From: Lichina pygmaea
Taxonomy: Eukaryota > Ascomycota > Lichinomycetes > Lichinales > Lichinaceae
DNA: 64,000 nt
Direction: 5' to 3'
Assembly (NCBI GenBank): GCA_963422465.1
Contig: OY730171.1
Span: 2,356,001 to 2,420,000 of the forward strand
The notes below the pieces were generated by a model. That model ran no database searches. It was not told where the DNA came from and saw only the letters and a list, made by a program, of their open reading frames with translations. Position numbers and translations under genes: made by a program. This document shows positions 1-11,444 of the stretch, one piece after another. Position 1 is the stretch's first letter. Each line of letters starts with the position of its first letter.

Positions 1-221
1 AGATCAGGGCTCCCAGGATAAGAGGAATAGTTTAGAGCTTGCCTCTAGTGCTGGTAGAGTTGAAAAACTGTAGGAAAGCTCAGGCAGGGGGTGTGGTCCC
101 TAGCTTGAGTTAATACAACCAGATTTCCCTAGAGTCTAGTTGGAAAAAACTGCCCAGGAAAGTACAGTCTTGGGGAGTGGTCCCAGAATTGTGCAACTAC
201 TGCTAGGAACCAGGTGACCCT

Positions 222-1248
222 TTGCGAACAACTGGAAGAAGCCTCCAAAAGAGTCTCACCAATCCCAGCCAAAAAGAACTACTGGAAGACACCCAAAATC
301 ACATAATGTCAAAGAAAAAACCAGAGAAAGAGAAAGAAAACCAGTCTTCTCCAAGCTCCCAGCAACCCCCAGTGGCTAACTCCCTGACAGACCAATCCCA
401 GACTTAAGAAAAAGAAGAAGAGAAGGGGCTGACACCTCCCCAGCTAGTGGAAGAATGGCTTATCCACACAAAAGCTCCCCAACACATCAAAAAAGCATGG
501 GATAGTATTCTGTCCAAAGTGGCAGAAGCTCTGGACAAAGATGTCCCCACTCACTCACCTAACTCCCAGAGTCTCCAGAAGATACTTGAGAGACTGGACA
601 GTATTGAGAAACAAGTCCAAAAACAAAACACCAAGCCAACATATACCCAGGCAGCCCAGAAAACAGTAGGACAGGAAATCCCTGTTCCAACCAGAATCCA
701 CAGTGAAATCACTATCAGATCTGGAACTCAGACTGGCCAGCTAGCAAACAGAACACCAGCCAAGCTTATGGAAGCTCTCAAGAAGAAAACACCACTCTCC
801 TGCCAAAAAGAAATAAGAGCAGCCAGAAAACTACCCTCAGGAGATATTATAATCTCTCTGGAAACTCCTCAAGCCAAGACTCAGCTAGAGGAAAACAAGG
901 ACTGGATCCCAGCTGTCTTTACAGCAGAGGCCAAGATATCACCCAGAATCTTTCCAGTGCTAGTCCATGGAATGCAGACAAAAGACTTCAAGCCAGAAAA
1001 CCTGGAGGAAACAAAAAAGGCAATCTTCTCCCAAAACTCTGGGATAGAAAGTAAGGTCAACATCCTAAGAACCTACTGGTCCAGAAAAGCCAAACTCCTC
1101 CAGAAGCCAGTCACATCTCTACATCTGGATCTAGCCACCCCAGAGCAAGCAAACCTCCTAATTGAGAAAGGAGTAGTTCTAGGATACACTCTACATGAAG
1201 TAGACCAGCCCTGCTAGCAACATCAGTCACCCAGTGCTACAAATGTGC
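222..1248 (+). pseudogene. Tad-1 ORF1, N-terminal part (nucleic-acid-binding LINE protein)
   Basis: This is the N-terminal and central part of the LINE ORF1 protein, which binds the element RNA and forms the RNP. One frame runs from 222 to 1217, broken by TAA at 405-407 (probably CAA). A region rich in Lys, Glu and Gln is followed by a helical stretch and then a conserved block at about 1090-1195 shared with Tad-2 ORF1 (KPVTSLHLDLATPEQANLLI). The frame then shifts near 1205-1217, and the first zinc-knuckle cysteines (CYKC, 1235-1248) lie in another frame. Gypsy-A copy 1 is inserted inside this knuckle. The true start codon is uncertain; the ATG at 222 is the first I can support. Confidence 0.75.
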
Positions 1249-1709
1249 TGTTAAAAGCCGGGCCAGGTTCACACAGAAACCAGTACAGTCTGTTGCTTCG
1301 CAGGGTGGATTCTAGACAGGGACTTGATAGAGAAATAGACAGATAAGTAACTCTCTCTGTACTATTGTCTCAGTACGATGTGTGCGTGTTGTGTTCAGCC
1401 TGGAGAGCTAATCCCTCCGGGCCCTTTGGGGGGTCTTTATACAGATGCCCTGAGGGGGGGGGGTCTTCTCGAGGGGTATCATCCTTTGGTGTGGACAAGC
1501 TCCTTGCTTAGCTCCTGCTTGTCTACCGGACAAGCTCCTTGCTTAGCTCCTGCTTGTCCACTGGACAAGCTCCTTGCTTAGCTCCTGCTCGTCCACCAGA
1601 CAAGCTCCTCACTTAGCTCTTGCTTGTCCACCAGATCAGTCAGATGTTGTTCTGTATGACTAACACTCCTCCCTTGCTTACCTGGGCTGTTCCGGCCTAG
1701 GTCTTAACA
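1249..1709 (-). repeat. 3' LTR of Gypsy-A copy 1
   Basis: 461-bp LTR with TGTTAA...TTAACA ends. U3 contains a tandem array (about 1495-1640) of roughly 35-bp units, each with arms GGACAAGC and GCTTGTCC around a 16-nt centre. A TATA-like box lies next to the array, followed by the AGGCTGAA motif that matches the primer binding site. Confidence 0.95.
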
Positions 1710-1770
1710 CTATCCCCTCCCTCCAAGGGTTCTGTCCCCAGATCCTTTTTGTTCCTACTCCTCTTTTGTC
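1710..1770 (-). other. Gypsy-A copy 1 polypurine tract and spacer
   Basis: On the minus strand a purine run (GGAGGGAGGGGATAG, 1710-1724) directly precedes the 3' LTR. This is the expected plus-strand primer. The rest is a short leader before the start codon of the antisense gene on the plus strand. Confidence 0.7.
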
Positions 1771-2343
1771 ATGAACCAAGGCCAGACAACTTGAACTTGT
1801 TGTTGCAGTTTTCTTTCTTGTCGTATTGGCAAAATAGGCAAGGAATCGAAAATCGCATGCGGTGCTTGTCATCGTGACTACGCCAAGTGTGTCATGAGCT
1901 CTGCATCATCTTTTTGTTGTCAGTGTGTTGAGAAGAGTTGTCACTGTGACCTTCATCTCTCAGAATCAGAATGGAAGAAGATGGAACTTGAGTGCAAGCA
2001 GCTCAAGGCTCAGCTGTGGGAGACTGATGACCAATTGTCAAAGTTGCTTCCCTGGCAGATCCACCTCTGCTGGCAGCTGGGTTGTCTCTCACAGAAGGAG
2101 GCTGATGCCATCTGTCGTGAGCTGTCAGCCATCAAGGATCAAGAGTCCCTTGATGCTCAGGAACAAGAAGCTCTCCGCGTTATCCGCGAACAGGAGGCCA
2201 GTCAGACTGCTGCTCCGCTGTCCTTTGAGGACGTCTTCTCTTCAGAGACTTTGGCTTCTCTTGAGCTGTTGTTCCTGTCAGACCTGGTCACTGCGGGTTT
2301 CCTTGGTGGTAATCCACCAGCTTCTGGTTCATCGCAGAGCTGA
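1771..2343 (+). pseudogene. Gypsy-A antisense gene: Zn2Cys6-like plus coiled-coil protein (copy 1)
   Basis: A 573-nt frame lies on the strand opposite to gag-pol, between pol and the 3' LTR. It starts at ATG 1771 and has one early TGA (1792-1794, codon 8). Residues 30-59 (1858-1947) have six cysteines spaced C-X2-C-X6-C-X8-C-X2-C-X6-C, which fits the fungal Zn(II)2Cys6 binuclear cluster. A conserved Trp follows, then a long Glu/Gln/Leu-rich helical, coiled-coil-like region. The end overlaps the pol terminus by 56 nt (2288-2343), tail to tail. Gypsy-A copy 3 has the same 573-nt frame, and Gypsy-B has a counterpart. A role in DNA binding or control of the element is inference; an ATG at 1894 inside the cluster is an alternative start. 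If the TGA is not ancestral the protein was about 190 aa. Confidence 0.75.
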
Positions 2344-5300
2344 AGTTCTCAGTTGGTTCCCACAAATTCTCCTCTTCGTCAAATCCTAACCACTTCACCA
2401 GGTACTCAGTTTTCCATCTGTTTCTCCGACTATCCAGGATTCTTTCAACATCGTACTCTTCTTTGTCATTCTTGAAGTTCTATTCTGTCTTGATCTCTGC
2501 ATCACTGGGTGCTGGTTCAAGCAGTAAGACATGGAATACTCAGTGTATCCTTGCTTTTCGTGGTAGTCTCAGTTGATAGTTGACTTTCCCAGTGTACTTC
2601 TTGATTTTGAATAGTCTGATTCGTACATAGTCCAGCTTTTTGCTTGGTCACTTTGAGCGCAGGTTTTTTGTTGATAGGTAGACCTTATCCCCCCTTTCCA
2701 GGGTTGGTCCCTTCAACCTTTTGTTGTGTAATCAGTGGGTGGTGGTGTTCTGGGCACAGTTGATTGTTGTTTTCATCATCTCATGTATAGCAGCGAGTTT
2801 GCTAACATCAACAATGTTGCCTCCTGCTGTTGCCTGCCATCAGGGGTTTCTTCCGTAGTTTGCAAAGAACAGTGTTGTCCCTGTCACACTGTGTTGCTGG
2901 TTGTTGTACACAAACTGGGCTATTGGTAGCAGTTCCACCCAGTTATCCTGCTGGTGGTTGATGTAGTGTTGTAGATACTGCTCCATTGTCTGGTTTGTCT
3001 GCTCAGTTTGTCTGTCAGTTTGTAGGTGGTAGGCTGTTGACATCCTTGTATCAATGCCAAGTTGCCTTGTCCACATGTTCCAGAATTTCAAGGTGAAGAG
3101 TTTGTCTTGATCTGAGATGATTGTCTTTGGTAGCCCTCGGTGGCTTACCAGCTCTTTGAGTAGGATGCTCGCAAGTTTGTTTGTGGTTCCTGACTCTTTC
3201 CACAGGACCAGGTGGGTGTATTTGGTGAGCTTGTCAACAACCACCAAAATACTGTTGTATACCACCTTTGTTGCTGGGTCTGTTGACTTTGGCAACTTGA
3301 CCACAAAATCCATCGTGATAGTTTCCCATGGTACCTTGGGTAGGTCTATTTGCTGTGCCTGCCCATAGAGCTTGTGTCTTGATGGCTTGTTCTTCGCACA
3401 CTGTTCGCAGTTGCGGATGAACTCTGTCATCTTGCACTTCATTCTGTTGAAGTGGTAGTTCCTTTGGATTTTCTCCAAGGTTTTATCTCACCCGGGGTGT
3501 CTGTGCAAAAACCTGTCATGGTACCTCCGGATCACCTCCTCTTGTGCTCTTTCTGGCACAATTTCCTTTTTGTTTGCCACCTTGTGGCGAAGAGTAAGGA
3601 GTGGACTCTTTGTTTCAGTTGTTGCCAGTTGGGGTTGGGCATAGACCAGGGTTTGTCCTTTTGTTGCTAGGATTGGGTGTTCCTCTGTTGTTTTCTCATC
3701 CATCAGGTCTGGTCGCCTGCTGAGTGCGTCCGCTCAAGCATTTTCAGTGCCCTTCCAGTAGAGGATTTGGAAGTTGTATGATGCCAACAACTCTGCCCAT
3801 CAAACTTGTTATCAGTTTAGCTTCTTTGTTGTTGTGAAGTAAGCTAAGTTCTTGTGGTCCGAGTACACGTCTACTATGTATTTTGCCCCCTTGAAGTAAG
3901 GCCTCCATTCTTGGAATATGTTGACAATTGCTAGCAACTCTTTGTTGTGAACATCGTACCTCAGTTCTGGGCCAGAGAACTTTCTCGATCAGTACGTGAC
4001 AGGGTGTAAGTGGTTGTTGGCATCTGGTTGACACAAGCAGGATCCCAATACTTGGTCTGAGGCATCAGTTTCCAGAATGATCCTCTTCTTGGAATCAAAT
4101 GATGCTAAAATAGGTGCGGAGATGAATTTATTCTTCAACTCCTGGAAGGCCACTTGTTAGCTCTCCCCCCACCTGAAAGATTTGTTCTTTCTGGTTAACT
4201 CTGTCAAGGCTGCTGCTGTTCTTGAGTAGTCCTTGATGAATTGTTGGTAGAAGTTTGCAAATCCTAGGAAGGATTGTACTTCTTTGAGGTTTTTAGGTGT
4301 TGGCCAGTCTCGTACTGCTGCCGTCTTTGTGTTGTCCATTCAGATTCCTTCTGTTGTCAGGATTGACCCCAAATATTCCACTTCTTTTGTGTGGAAAACA
4401 CTTTTATCAAGGTGTAACCTTATGCTTGCTTTCTGGAGTGCATGTAGGATTGTTTTGACATGCTGTTTATACTCCTCCAAGGTTCCATTGGTGTATACCA
4501 AGACATTGTCAATATGAGCAGTGACAAATATGTCCAGGTATTGTCAGAGGACAGTGTTAATAAGTGATTGGAATGTCACTGGTGTATTCGTAAGGCTGAA
4601 TAGCATCACAGTATACTTGTAGTGCCTGTACCTTGTACGAAAGGCTGTCTTCTATTCTTCACTGTTTTTCATCCTAACCAGGTTGAAAGCACCTTGAATA
4701 TCAAACTTGGTAAACTATTTGGCTCCTTGGATCCAGTCTTGGATTTCTGATATCAATGGCAGCGGGTAGCAGTTTTTCACTGTAATTGCATTTAGCCGCT
4801 GATAATCAACACACAGTCGAAGTTTGCTGTCTTTCTTTGGCACAAACAATATCAGGTATCCAGCTGGTGATGTTGAAGGTCTTATGAACTCTTTCACTAG
4901 GTTCTTGTCCAGGTAGTCTCTCAGGGCCTCAAGCTCTTTTGCTGACAGAGTGTAGATAGGGCTGTGTGTGGGTTTTTTTCTGTCTTCCAGCAGAATCTTG
5001 TGGTCCCACTCCTGATGTTCCAGTAGTGTCATGATCACTGTTTCTTCAAACATCTTCTGGTATTCTTTATACTCACTTGGCAACTGTGGTGCCTGAGTCT
5101 CACCCACAGTGTCTTGCGTGGTGCAAAGTTGTTGTGTTCAGAGTTTCATCCAGGCCACACAGGCCTGCCCGTGCCAGTGGTATTTCTTCCAGCATGTCAG
5201 TGAGATTTCTTTAATCATCACCCCTGGTTCTGACGTGACCAGTGTCTTATCTGGAAAGACTAGTTGCCTTCTTCTCCAGTCAATCCTTGGGTTTTGTTTT

Positions 5301-5704
5301 TCCAACCACGGAAGTCCCAATATAACTTTGTGTGGTATTTGGACCAAGTCGAATTCCTCTGTTCTGATCGTCATGCTATGGACACTCAGTCTCAGACTCT
5401 TGGTCTCCTTCATCACTTGTCTCTTGTCTTTGGAGAGTGGTGTTCTGTCCACCACTGTCAACTGGTAGAGGTCTTTCTTGCCTTGGACTGGAACCTTGTT
5501 TCTTCTGGCAAAGCTTTCTGACATGAAGTTGCCAGTCGCACCAGAGTTGATCATGGTCTTAGCCAACCACCCATTGACTCTGATCTTGATGTGAAAGTGT
5601 GGGCTGCAGGCTGTTGTGTCAAGGCTCAGCTTGACTCCTTCCTTCCGGGGTGTTGTCTTGCCTGCTCTTCCAACCCCAGTTTTGAAGAGTGCTGCTAGTT
5701 TTTT
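2288..5704 (-). pseudogene. Gypsy-A copy 1 pol (PR-RT-RNase H-IN-chromodomain)
   Basis: Pol is read in the -1 frame from the heptamer at 5698-5704. The protease region (about 5500-5700) has INSGATGNF, with Asn where the catalytic Asp of D-S/T-G is expected. RT begins about 5107. The YxDD box is damaged (HIDN, near 4500). RNase H lies around 3750-4150 and integrase around 2840-3480, with its zinc-binding CEQCAKNK and the catalytic Asp-Asp-Glu contexts TMDFV, ISDQD and QTEQTNQTMEQ. The C-terminal chromodomain (YLVKWLGFDEEENLWEP) is at about 2340-2430. Stops interrupt several places, so it is inactive. Chromodomains in this class direct integration to marked chromatin. Confidence 0.88.
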
Positions 5705-7245
5705 GAGCCGCCTAGACCCTGGGCCTGACACTCTACCACGTGTTGTTTACATTATGTGGTGAGGCATTGTTCCCACAGATCTTGGTTGCAATCATCTTGT
5801 TCAGGGTTGACTCTTTGGATGTGCATATTCCATCATGCTTCCACCTCAGACTCTGGGAACCACATCTTCTTTCTTCTCTCTAGAAGGTGTTCCTTGCAGT
5901 GGTCGTCTTCGCACACTTTCCAATAAGGTTGTCTGCAGACTGCTGTTGTAGCCTGGTGTAGGTCTGCTTGTGTGGTGATGTCTCTGACCTGTGTGATGCT
6001 GAGGGTATCGTCAACCTATTGTGACACTTGCGTCTCCCCTATTTCTGATAGGGTTGTGTCCTGTTGTTGAAGGACAGGTTTGTTGGGGACTGGTGGTGGC
6101 TGGGCTTCCTCGTCATCAACCTGTTCCTCCATATAGCTGGTTGTGTCAAACTCGGAGATCAGGTCTTCCTCCCAGTGGATTCTGTCAACCTTCCTTTGGA
6201 TCTTGTTGAGGTGATCCAAGGTTTCCTGAAGCATGTTCTTGAGTTTTTTGGTGTGTTGTCAGAGGTCATCCTCCTCTCTGAGGAGTGCTGCCTCAGGGTG
6301 ATTGTGGGGCAGTGTGTCTTGGGGGGCTCTCTGGGGCTCCTCTGTCTCCCTGCCTTTCCAGGCACTTGTGGTGTTCAACTGCTTCCCTTTACTCTTCTTG
6401 TTCTTCTTCTTGCTTCTGCAGTTCACCGCAAGGTGGCCCACTTTCTGACAGTTGTAACACTTCTGTGTCTTCTTCTTTTGTGGTTCCACCACATCAATTT
6501 CCATGGGTACCAAGCTGTAGTTATCTTTGGCAGGTGTTGGCTTTTTCTTCACCCATAGTTTTGTCTGCTTGCCTCACTTCTCAAGCTCTCTCTTGAACTG
6601 TCGGTTGTTGATGTGAGCTGCAGTCTTGATTATTTCGTAGAGCTTGGTTGGTCAGTCTCCTCGTGTGATGTCATCCTTGACTTGTTCCTTGAGGCCTTGG
6701 TAGAATAGTGCTGTTAGTGCACTGTCCCCCCACTGGGTCCTCACTGCTAGTTGTTAGAACTTCGCCGTGAATTCCGATGCTGATCCAGTTTGCTGCAGTG
6801 CTTGGAGCTTTTGTTCTGCATCCCTCTTCTTGTCAAGGATCCCAAACATCTTTCTCATAGCTGTCTTAAAGGTTTTCAAGCTTCCCATGATCTGTCGGGG
6901 ATTGTCTTCTTGCTTCTTGGGGTCTGCCTGATTGTCTAGGTAATCCCTTAAGTAGATGTTGAACCAAGCGAAGGCTGGTTCTTCCAGGTAGGAGGCTACA
7001 AATAGCACCTTCTCCTGGTCTGTCGGGAACTGGGCTGTGTTGAACCCATAGTAGAGCTCCAGTTGTGAGAAGAACAACTCCAGTCCTCCCCTGGATCCAT
7101 TGTACCTCTTCGGGGCACCTACCTTCAAGAGCTTCAGGGGTAGGTTAACAATAGGTGCCGCCTGGACAGTCTGGGCCTGAGCCACCTGAGCAGTCTGGGC
7201 TTGGGCTGCCTGAGAAGGGGTAGGGCTTTGTGGATCCACTATCAT
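5695..7245 (-). pseudogene. Gypsy-A copy 1 gag (capsid, zinc knuckle, WCCH repeats)
   Basis: The start codon is at 7245. The N-terminus is an Ala/Gln-rich repeat, then the retrotransposon capsid-like domain (GLELFFSQLELYYGFN onward, 6750-7100). A CCHC knuckle (CYNCQKVGHLAVNC) lies near 6420-6480. Farther on are two W-X2-C-X4-C-X2-H units (minus strand, 5887-5922 and 5740-5775), the second with a stop inside. In-frame stops include TAA after AKF near 6752 (CAA in copy 2) and a TAG near 6015 present in all three copies. The frame ends with AAAAAAC-TAG. Copies 2 and 3 lack the first WCCH unit. Confidence 0.85.
5698..5704 (-). promoter_or_regulatory. Programmed -1 frameshift heptamer, Gypsy-A copy 1
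   Basis: On the minus strand the sequence is A AAA AAC, in the gag frame and immediately followed by the gag stop TAG (5695-5697). Pol is open in the -1 frame from this point. The same heptamer and stop occur in copies 2 and 3. Confidence 0.8.
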
Positions 7246-7280
7246 ATCAAGTCAGTGTCCTATGTGTTAGAGGCTGAAAC

Positions 7281-7740
7281 TGTTAAAGGCTGGGCTGGGT
7301 TCACACAGAAACCAGTACAGTCTGTTGCTTCGCAGGGTGGATTCTAGACAGGGACTTGATAGAGAAATAGACAGATAAGTAACTCTCTCTGTACTATTGT
7401 CTCAGTACAATGTGTGCGTGTTGTGTTCAGCCTGGAGAGCTAATCTCTCCGGGCCCTTTGGGGGGTCTTTATACAGATGCCCTGAGGGGGGGGGTCTTCT
7501 TGAGGGGTATCATCCTTTGGTGTGGATGAGCTCCTCGCTTAGCTCCTGCTTGTCCACCGGACAAGCTCCTTGCTTAGCTCCTGCTTGTCCAACGGACAAG
7601 CTCCTTGCTTAGCTCCTGCTTGTCCACTGGACAAGCTCCTCGCTTAGCTCTTGCTTGTCCACCAGATCAGTCGGATGTTGTTCTGTATGACTAACACTCC
7701 TCCCTTGCTTACCTGGGCTGTTCCGGCCTAGACCTTAACA
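7281..7740 (-). repeat. 5' LTR of Gypsy-A copy 1
   Basis: 460-bp LTR, nearly identical to its partner at 1249-1709. The primer binding site (TTCAGCCT, minus strand) lies just inside it, two bases from the LTR edge. It is complementary to AGGCTGAA in the same LTR downstream of the TATA-like box. Confidence 0.95.
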
Positions 7741-7745
7741 TGTGC

Positions 7746-8205
7746 TAGGTTTGGACACCAAGCACGCACTTACCAAGCCCAAGCCCAGTGCACAGCCTGT
7801 GGAGGAAACTATGCCAGAAGAGACTACCAGACTTCTCCAGAAACTCTAACACCAAAATGTGCAAACTGCAAGGGAAACCACCCAGCCTGGTCAAAGTCCT
7901 GCCAGAAAAAACAGGAAGCAATCCAGAAAGCAAGAGAGGTATGGCTAGCAAGACCAGGGAGGTACACAATAGCTCCCAGACTAGCTCTACCTCAGACTCC
8001 CTCAACACAAGAAAAAGGGCCAAGTCTACAAGACAGACAAGAAGCTAAGAAAAGAAAACAAGGGGAAGTACTAAGAGCATGCTCAAGCTCAAGACTGAAC
8101 ACTCAGCTCCCCACTTTCCCACTTGCACAGAACTCAGAGTTCCAAATCAACATACCCAGAAAAAAAGCTACTGAGATCTTGGAAGACTCTAGCCAAGAGG
8201 ATTAA
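7746..8205 (+). pseudogene. Tad-1 ORF1, C-terminal part with CCHC zinc knuckles
   Basis: This is the continuation of ORF1 after the Gypsy-A insertion. The frame stays open from 7747 to the TAA at 8203-8205 but has no start codon of its own. It encodes the rest of the first knuckle (GHQA then Tyr where the last Cys is expected, TGC to TAC), then CTACGG and CANCKGNHPAWSKSC. This triple CCHC layout is usual for Tad-like and other LINE ORF1 proteins. The C-terminus is basic, then Ser/Gln-rich. The stop overlaps the presumed ORF2 start, suggesting stop-start coupled translation. Confidence 0.75.
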
Positions 8206-11200
8206 TAAGTTACTCCACACTTAACCTTCTCCAGTACAATGTCCAGAAAAGCCAGACATGCCAAGAACTTCTACTGGCAAACCCTAGACTACAGGAAGTG
8301 GACATTATCACTCTGCAAGAACCCTGGAAAAACCCCCACCAAGAATCAAGCATCTCTACAACATTCTCAGCCTTCTACTCTTTACAAAGCCAGGAGCTAG
8401 GGAGAACACTTGTTCTTGTTAACAGAAGAATTTTGCGGTCATCTATAAGCCCAATTTTCTGGAGTAAAGATCTAGTCTCCTTGGAGATAAGAGTTCAAAC
8501 AAAGTCATTCTGGATCCACAACCTCTATTTCACACCCACAAGCCAAAAGAACTATAGAGAGTCAGCTCAGACTCTTCTAGACCTACTGGAACAAGCTATC
8601 CAAAAAGAGGGTGAACATATTCTCCTGACAGACTCAAATCTCCACCACCCCAGTTGGTCAAAGTCAAGCCAGCTATACTCAGAACTGGCCTTATCCTTCA
8701 AGAACCTAACAGACAAATAGGGACTAGAGCTGGCAATAGCTCCCTACACACCAACAAGAGCAAGAACTCTTCTAGAACCACTTTCATCAGCAATTGATCT
8801 TTCTTTTATTTCAAGTTCTTTACTTAATTTTCTTATTTACTCACAAATTAACATGAGATTCCACACAGGGTCAGACCACAGACCAGTGCACACAATTCTC
8901 AGTCTGGAGACTCCAAGAAAAACCAGAACAGACAAAAAGAACTGGAGAACTCTGGATGCTAGTCAAGCAAGACAAGAAGCTGATAACCTACCACCTATTC
9001 CATCTCTTACTAGCAAGAAAGAAGTGGATGATTACCTGGAAAGACTGGACAAAACTCTCCAAGAAATTGCAAACAAGACAACCCAACCTTGCAAGGAGTC
9101 CAGGTATGCAGTACCATGGTGGAACCAGGAAATCAAAGAAATAATCCAGGGGGAAAGAAAAGTAAGAAGAAAAGTACTCCAAGGCCAAGAGGAAACCATC
9201 AGACTAGAGGAGATAACTAAAAAGAAAAAGAGTCTGATCAGACAAGCCAAAAGAAAGACATTCAGAACACATCTCCACCAGCTAGCAGAAACCCAGGACT
9301 ACTGGAGAATTGCCAAATAGGGAAAAGAAAAAGCCGGCAAAGTTCCTGACCTACCAATAGTCCCAGAACTTATAGGACAACAAGGACAGCTGGCAAAGTC
9401 TTTTGAAGAGAAAACAGAAGCTTTCAGGACTCAATTCTTCCCTCTTCCCCTACAGCCAGAGCCAGAGGAACAGGACCTGCCAGAAGAAACCCAGGAATGG
9501 CAACTATCCCAAGAAGTCTCCAAGGAAGAAGTACAAGAGGTTCTAAAGAAGAAAAAACCTCTCTCAGCACCAGGCCAAGATACTCTACCAAATGGATTTC
9601 TAAGAGCACTGGGAGACCCTTTCAACAAAAGAATTGCTAAGGTTTTGGAGGCTTGCTGGAGACTGGAATACTTTCCAGACAGGTACAAGTCAGCCAAGAC
9701 AATCTGCCTAAGGAAACCTGGCAAGGGATCCTACTGTCAAGCAAAAGCATGGCGCCCTATAGCTCTCCTGAATACAATTGGGAAGCTAATGGAAGCTATT
9801 GCAGCTGCAAGACTAAGTGAACTAGCTGAGAAAGAAAATCTCTTGCCAGAAATCCAGATGGGATTCAGAAAAGGAAGATCAACAGAATCAGCACTTTTTC
9901 TTCTGACCTCCCAGGTAGAAAAGATCTGGAAAGAAGGAATGGTTGCTAGTCTTCTCTCTCTAGACATCTCTGGAGCCTATGACAGAGTCTTGCCAGAAGT
10001 TCTCAGAAAGATCCTGATTAAGAGAATGATTCCTAAGTGGTTTGTATCCTGGATCTTTTCCTTCACTACTTCACGTACTACCTATCTGGTTTTTGATGGC
10101 TCAGAATCCCCCCAGTTCCCTATATACTGTGGAGTCCCTCAAGGATCATCTTTCTCTCCTATTCTATTTCTTTTCTATATCTCAGAACTGCACAATACTG
10201 TACACACCCCTGAGAAAGGAGTTTCAGCACTTGGTTTTGCAGATGACACTAATCTTCTTGCATTCTCCTCTTCCTTGAAAAGCAACCTTCTCAAGTTGAA
10301 GTCTACATATTCCAAATATCAGGACTGGGGAAGAAAACATGGTATAAAGTTTGCACCTGAAAAGTATGAACTTCTCCATTTTTCTAGAAGAAGAAAAGAC
10401 AATCTTCAGCTCAGTCTAAGACTTGGAGAAGTGGTACTTCAACCAAAAGAAGAAGTGCGCATCTTAGGACTTTACTTTGACTCAAAACTTGTCTGGAAAA
10501 AACACCAAAAAATCATGTCACAGAAAGCTTCCAAATATTTCTCAGCTTTATCCAGAACAACCTACTCTACTTGGGGACTACCAGTCATAACAGCATGTCA
10601 TGTCTACACTGCTATACTAAGATCTCTTCTTACTTATGCAGTAGAAGTCTGGTTCAATCCCCAAAAGAAACTCTCTAATATTATTACATTATCTACTTTC
10701 CAAAATAAATGTTTAAGAACTATAGGAGGTGTCTTTAAAGCCACTCCTATTTTCCTACTTGAATCAGAACTATTTCTACCCTCTCTAGACTTATATTTCA
10801 AGCTGAGAACAGCATGTTTTCTTTTATCTTTCTATTCAAACACACTACCCAACTCTTCTTCTACACTCCTCCACAAACTACACAGTCAAATTTCTCTCTA
10901 TGTTTCTTCTCTCAGAACTACACCAAAGTCTATGACAACTATTTCTCTAAACTGGAGAACAGTCTGGCTGGAACAACTAACTACTAACCAAGACTTCTCA
11001 AAGAAAAGTCTACAGGAGGTTTTCCACAAAGAATGAGGAGCCAGATGGCAGGTAAGCAGAGGAAATTGTTCTGCTATTTGGGACATGTTCACCAGAAGGC
11101 CACAGAAGAAAAACCTCAATATCTTCAAAGATTTGAGAAAAGCTGAGTCTAGTCTATTTCTTCAAATTCTGTCAGCAAGAATATGACTGGCCAGTTTTCT

Positions 11201-11444
11201 TTTCAGAGCAAATGTTCCAGACTTTAACTCCCCTCTATGCAACTGTGGTTTTGGAGAAGAAACAGCCCAACACATCACTTTTTTCTGTAACAAATTTTCA
11301 AACCAAAGACAACAAGTCCAATTCCCTCTACAAGATTTCCCATCTATCTTATTCTCCTCCAAGCTACTTCCTAAACTTCTTTTCTGGTTTATGTCTTTGA
11401 AAAGACTTGACCAGTTCAACCTAGCCCACCAACTCTCTTTCTAA
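8205..11444 (+). pseudogene. Tad-1 ORF2: APE-type endonuclease plus reverse transcriptase
   Basis: ORF2 nicks target DNA and primes reverse transcription from the nick. One frame of 1080 codons spans 8205-11444. It carries the endonuclease N-terminal motif QYNVQKS (about 8232), HILLTDSNLHHP (8617-8652) and SDHRPV (8871-8888). RT motifs follow: GFRKGRST, SLDISGAYDRV (about 9957), GVPQGSSFSP (10129 on) and FADD (about 10237). A C-terminal Cys/His motif lies at about 11239-11290 (CNC...H...C). Four in-frame stops kill it: TAG 8718-8720, TAG 9318-9320 (Trp in Tad-2), TGA 11034-11036 (Trp in Tad-2) and TGA 11184-11186. The expected ATG reads ATA at 8205, directly overlapping the ORF1 stop. Confidence 0.88.

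Larger units (their letters stand above)
1249..7740 (-). mobile_element. Gypsy-A copy 1, full-length chromoviral Ty3/gypsy element
   Basis: Complete element of 6492 bp on the minus strand, flanked by the 5-bp duplication TGTGC at 1244-1248 and 7741-7745. LTRs are 461 bp (1249-1709) and 460 bp (7281-7740). The order on the minus strand is 5' LTR, gag, pol (PR, RT, RNase H, IN, chromodomain), then an oppositely oriented gene, polypurine tract (1710-1724) and 3' LTR. It sits within the zinc-knuckle coding region of Tad-1 ORF1. Coding parts carry several C-to-T type stops. Confidence 0.95.
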
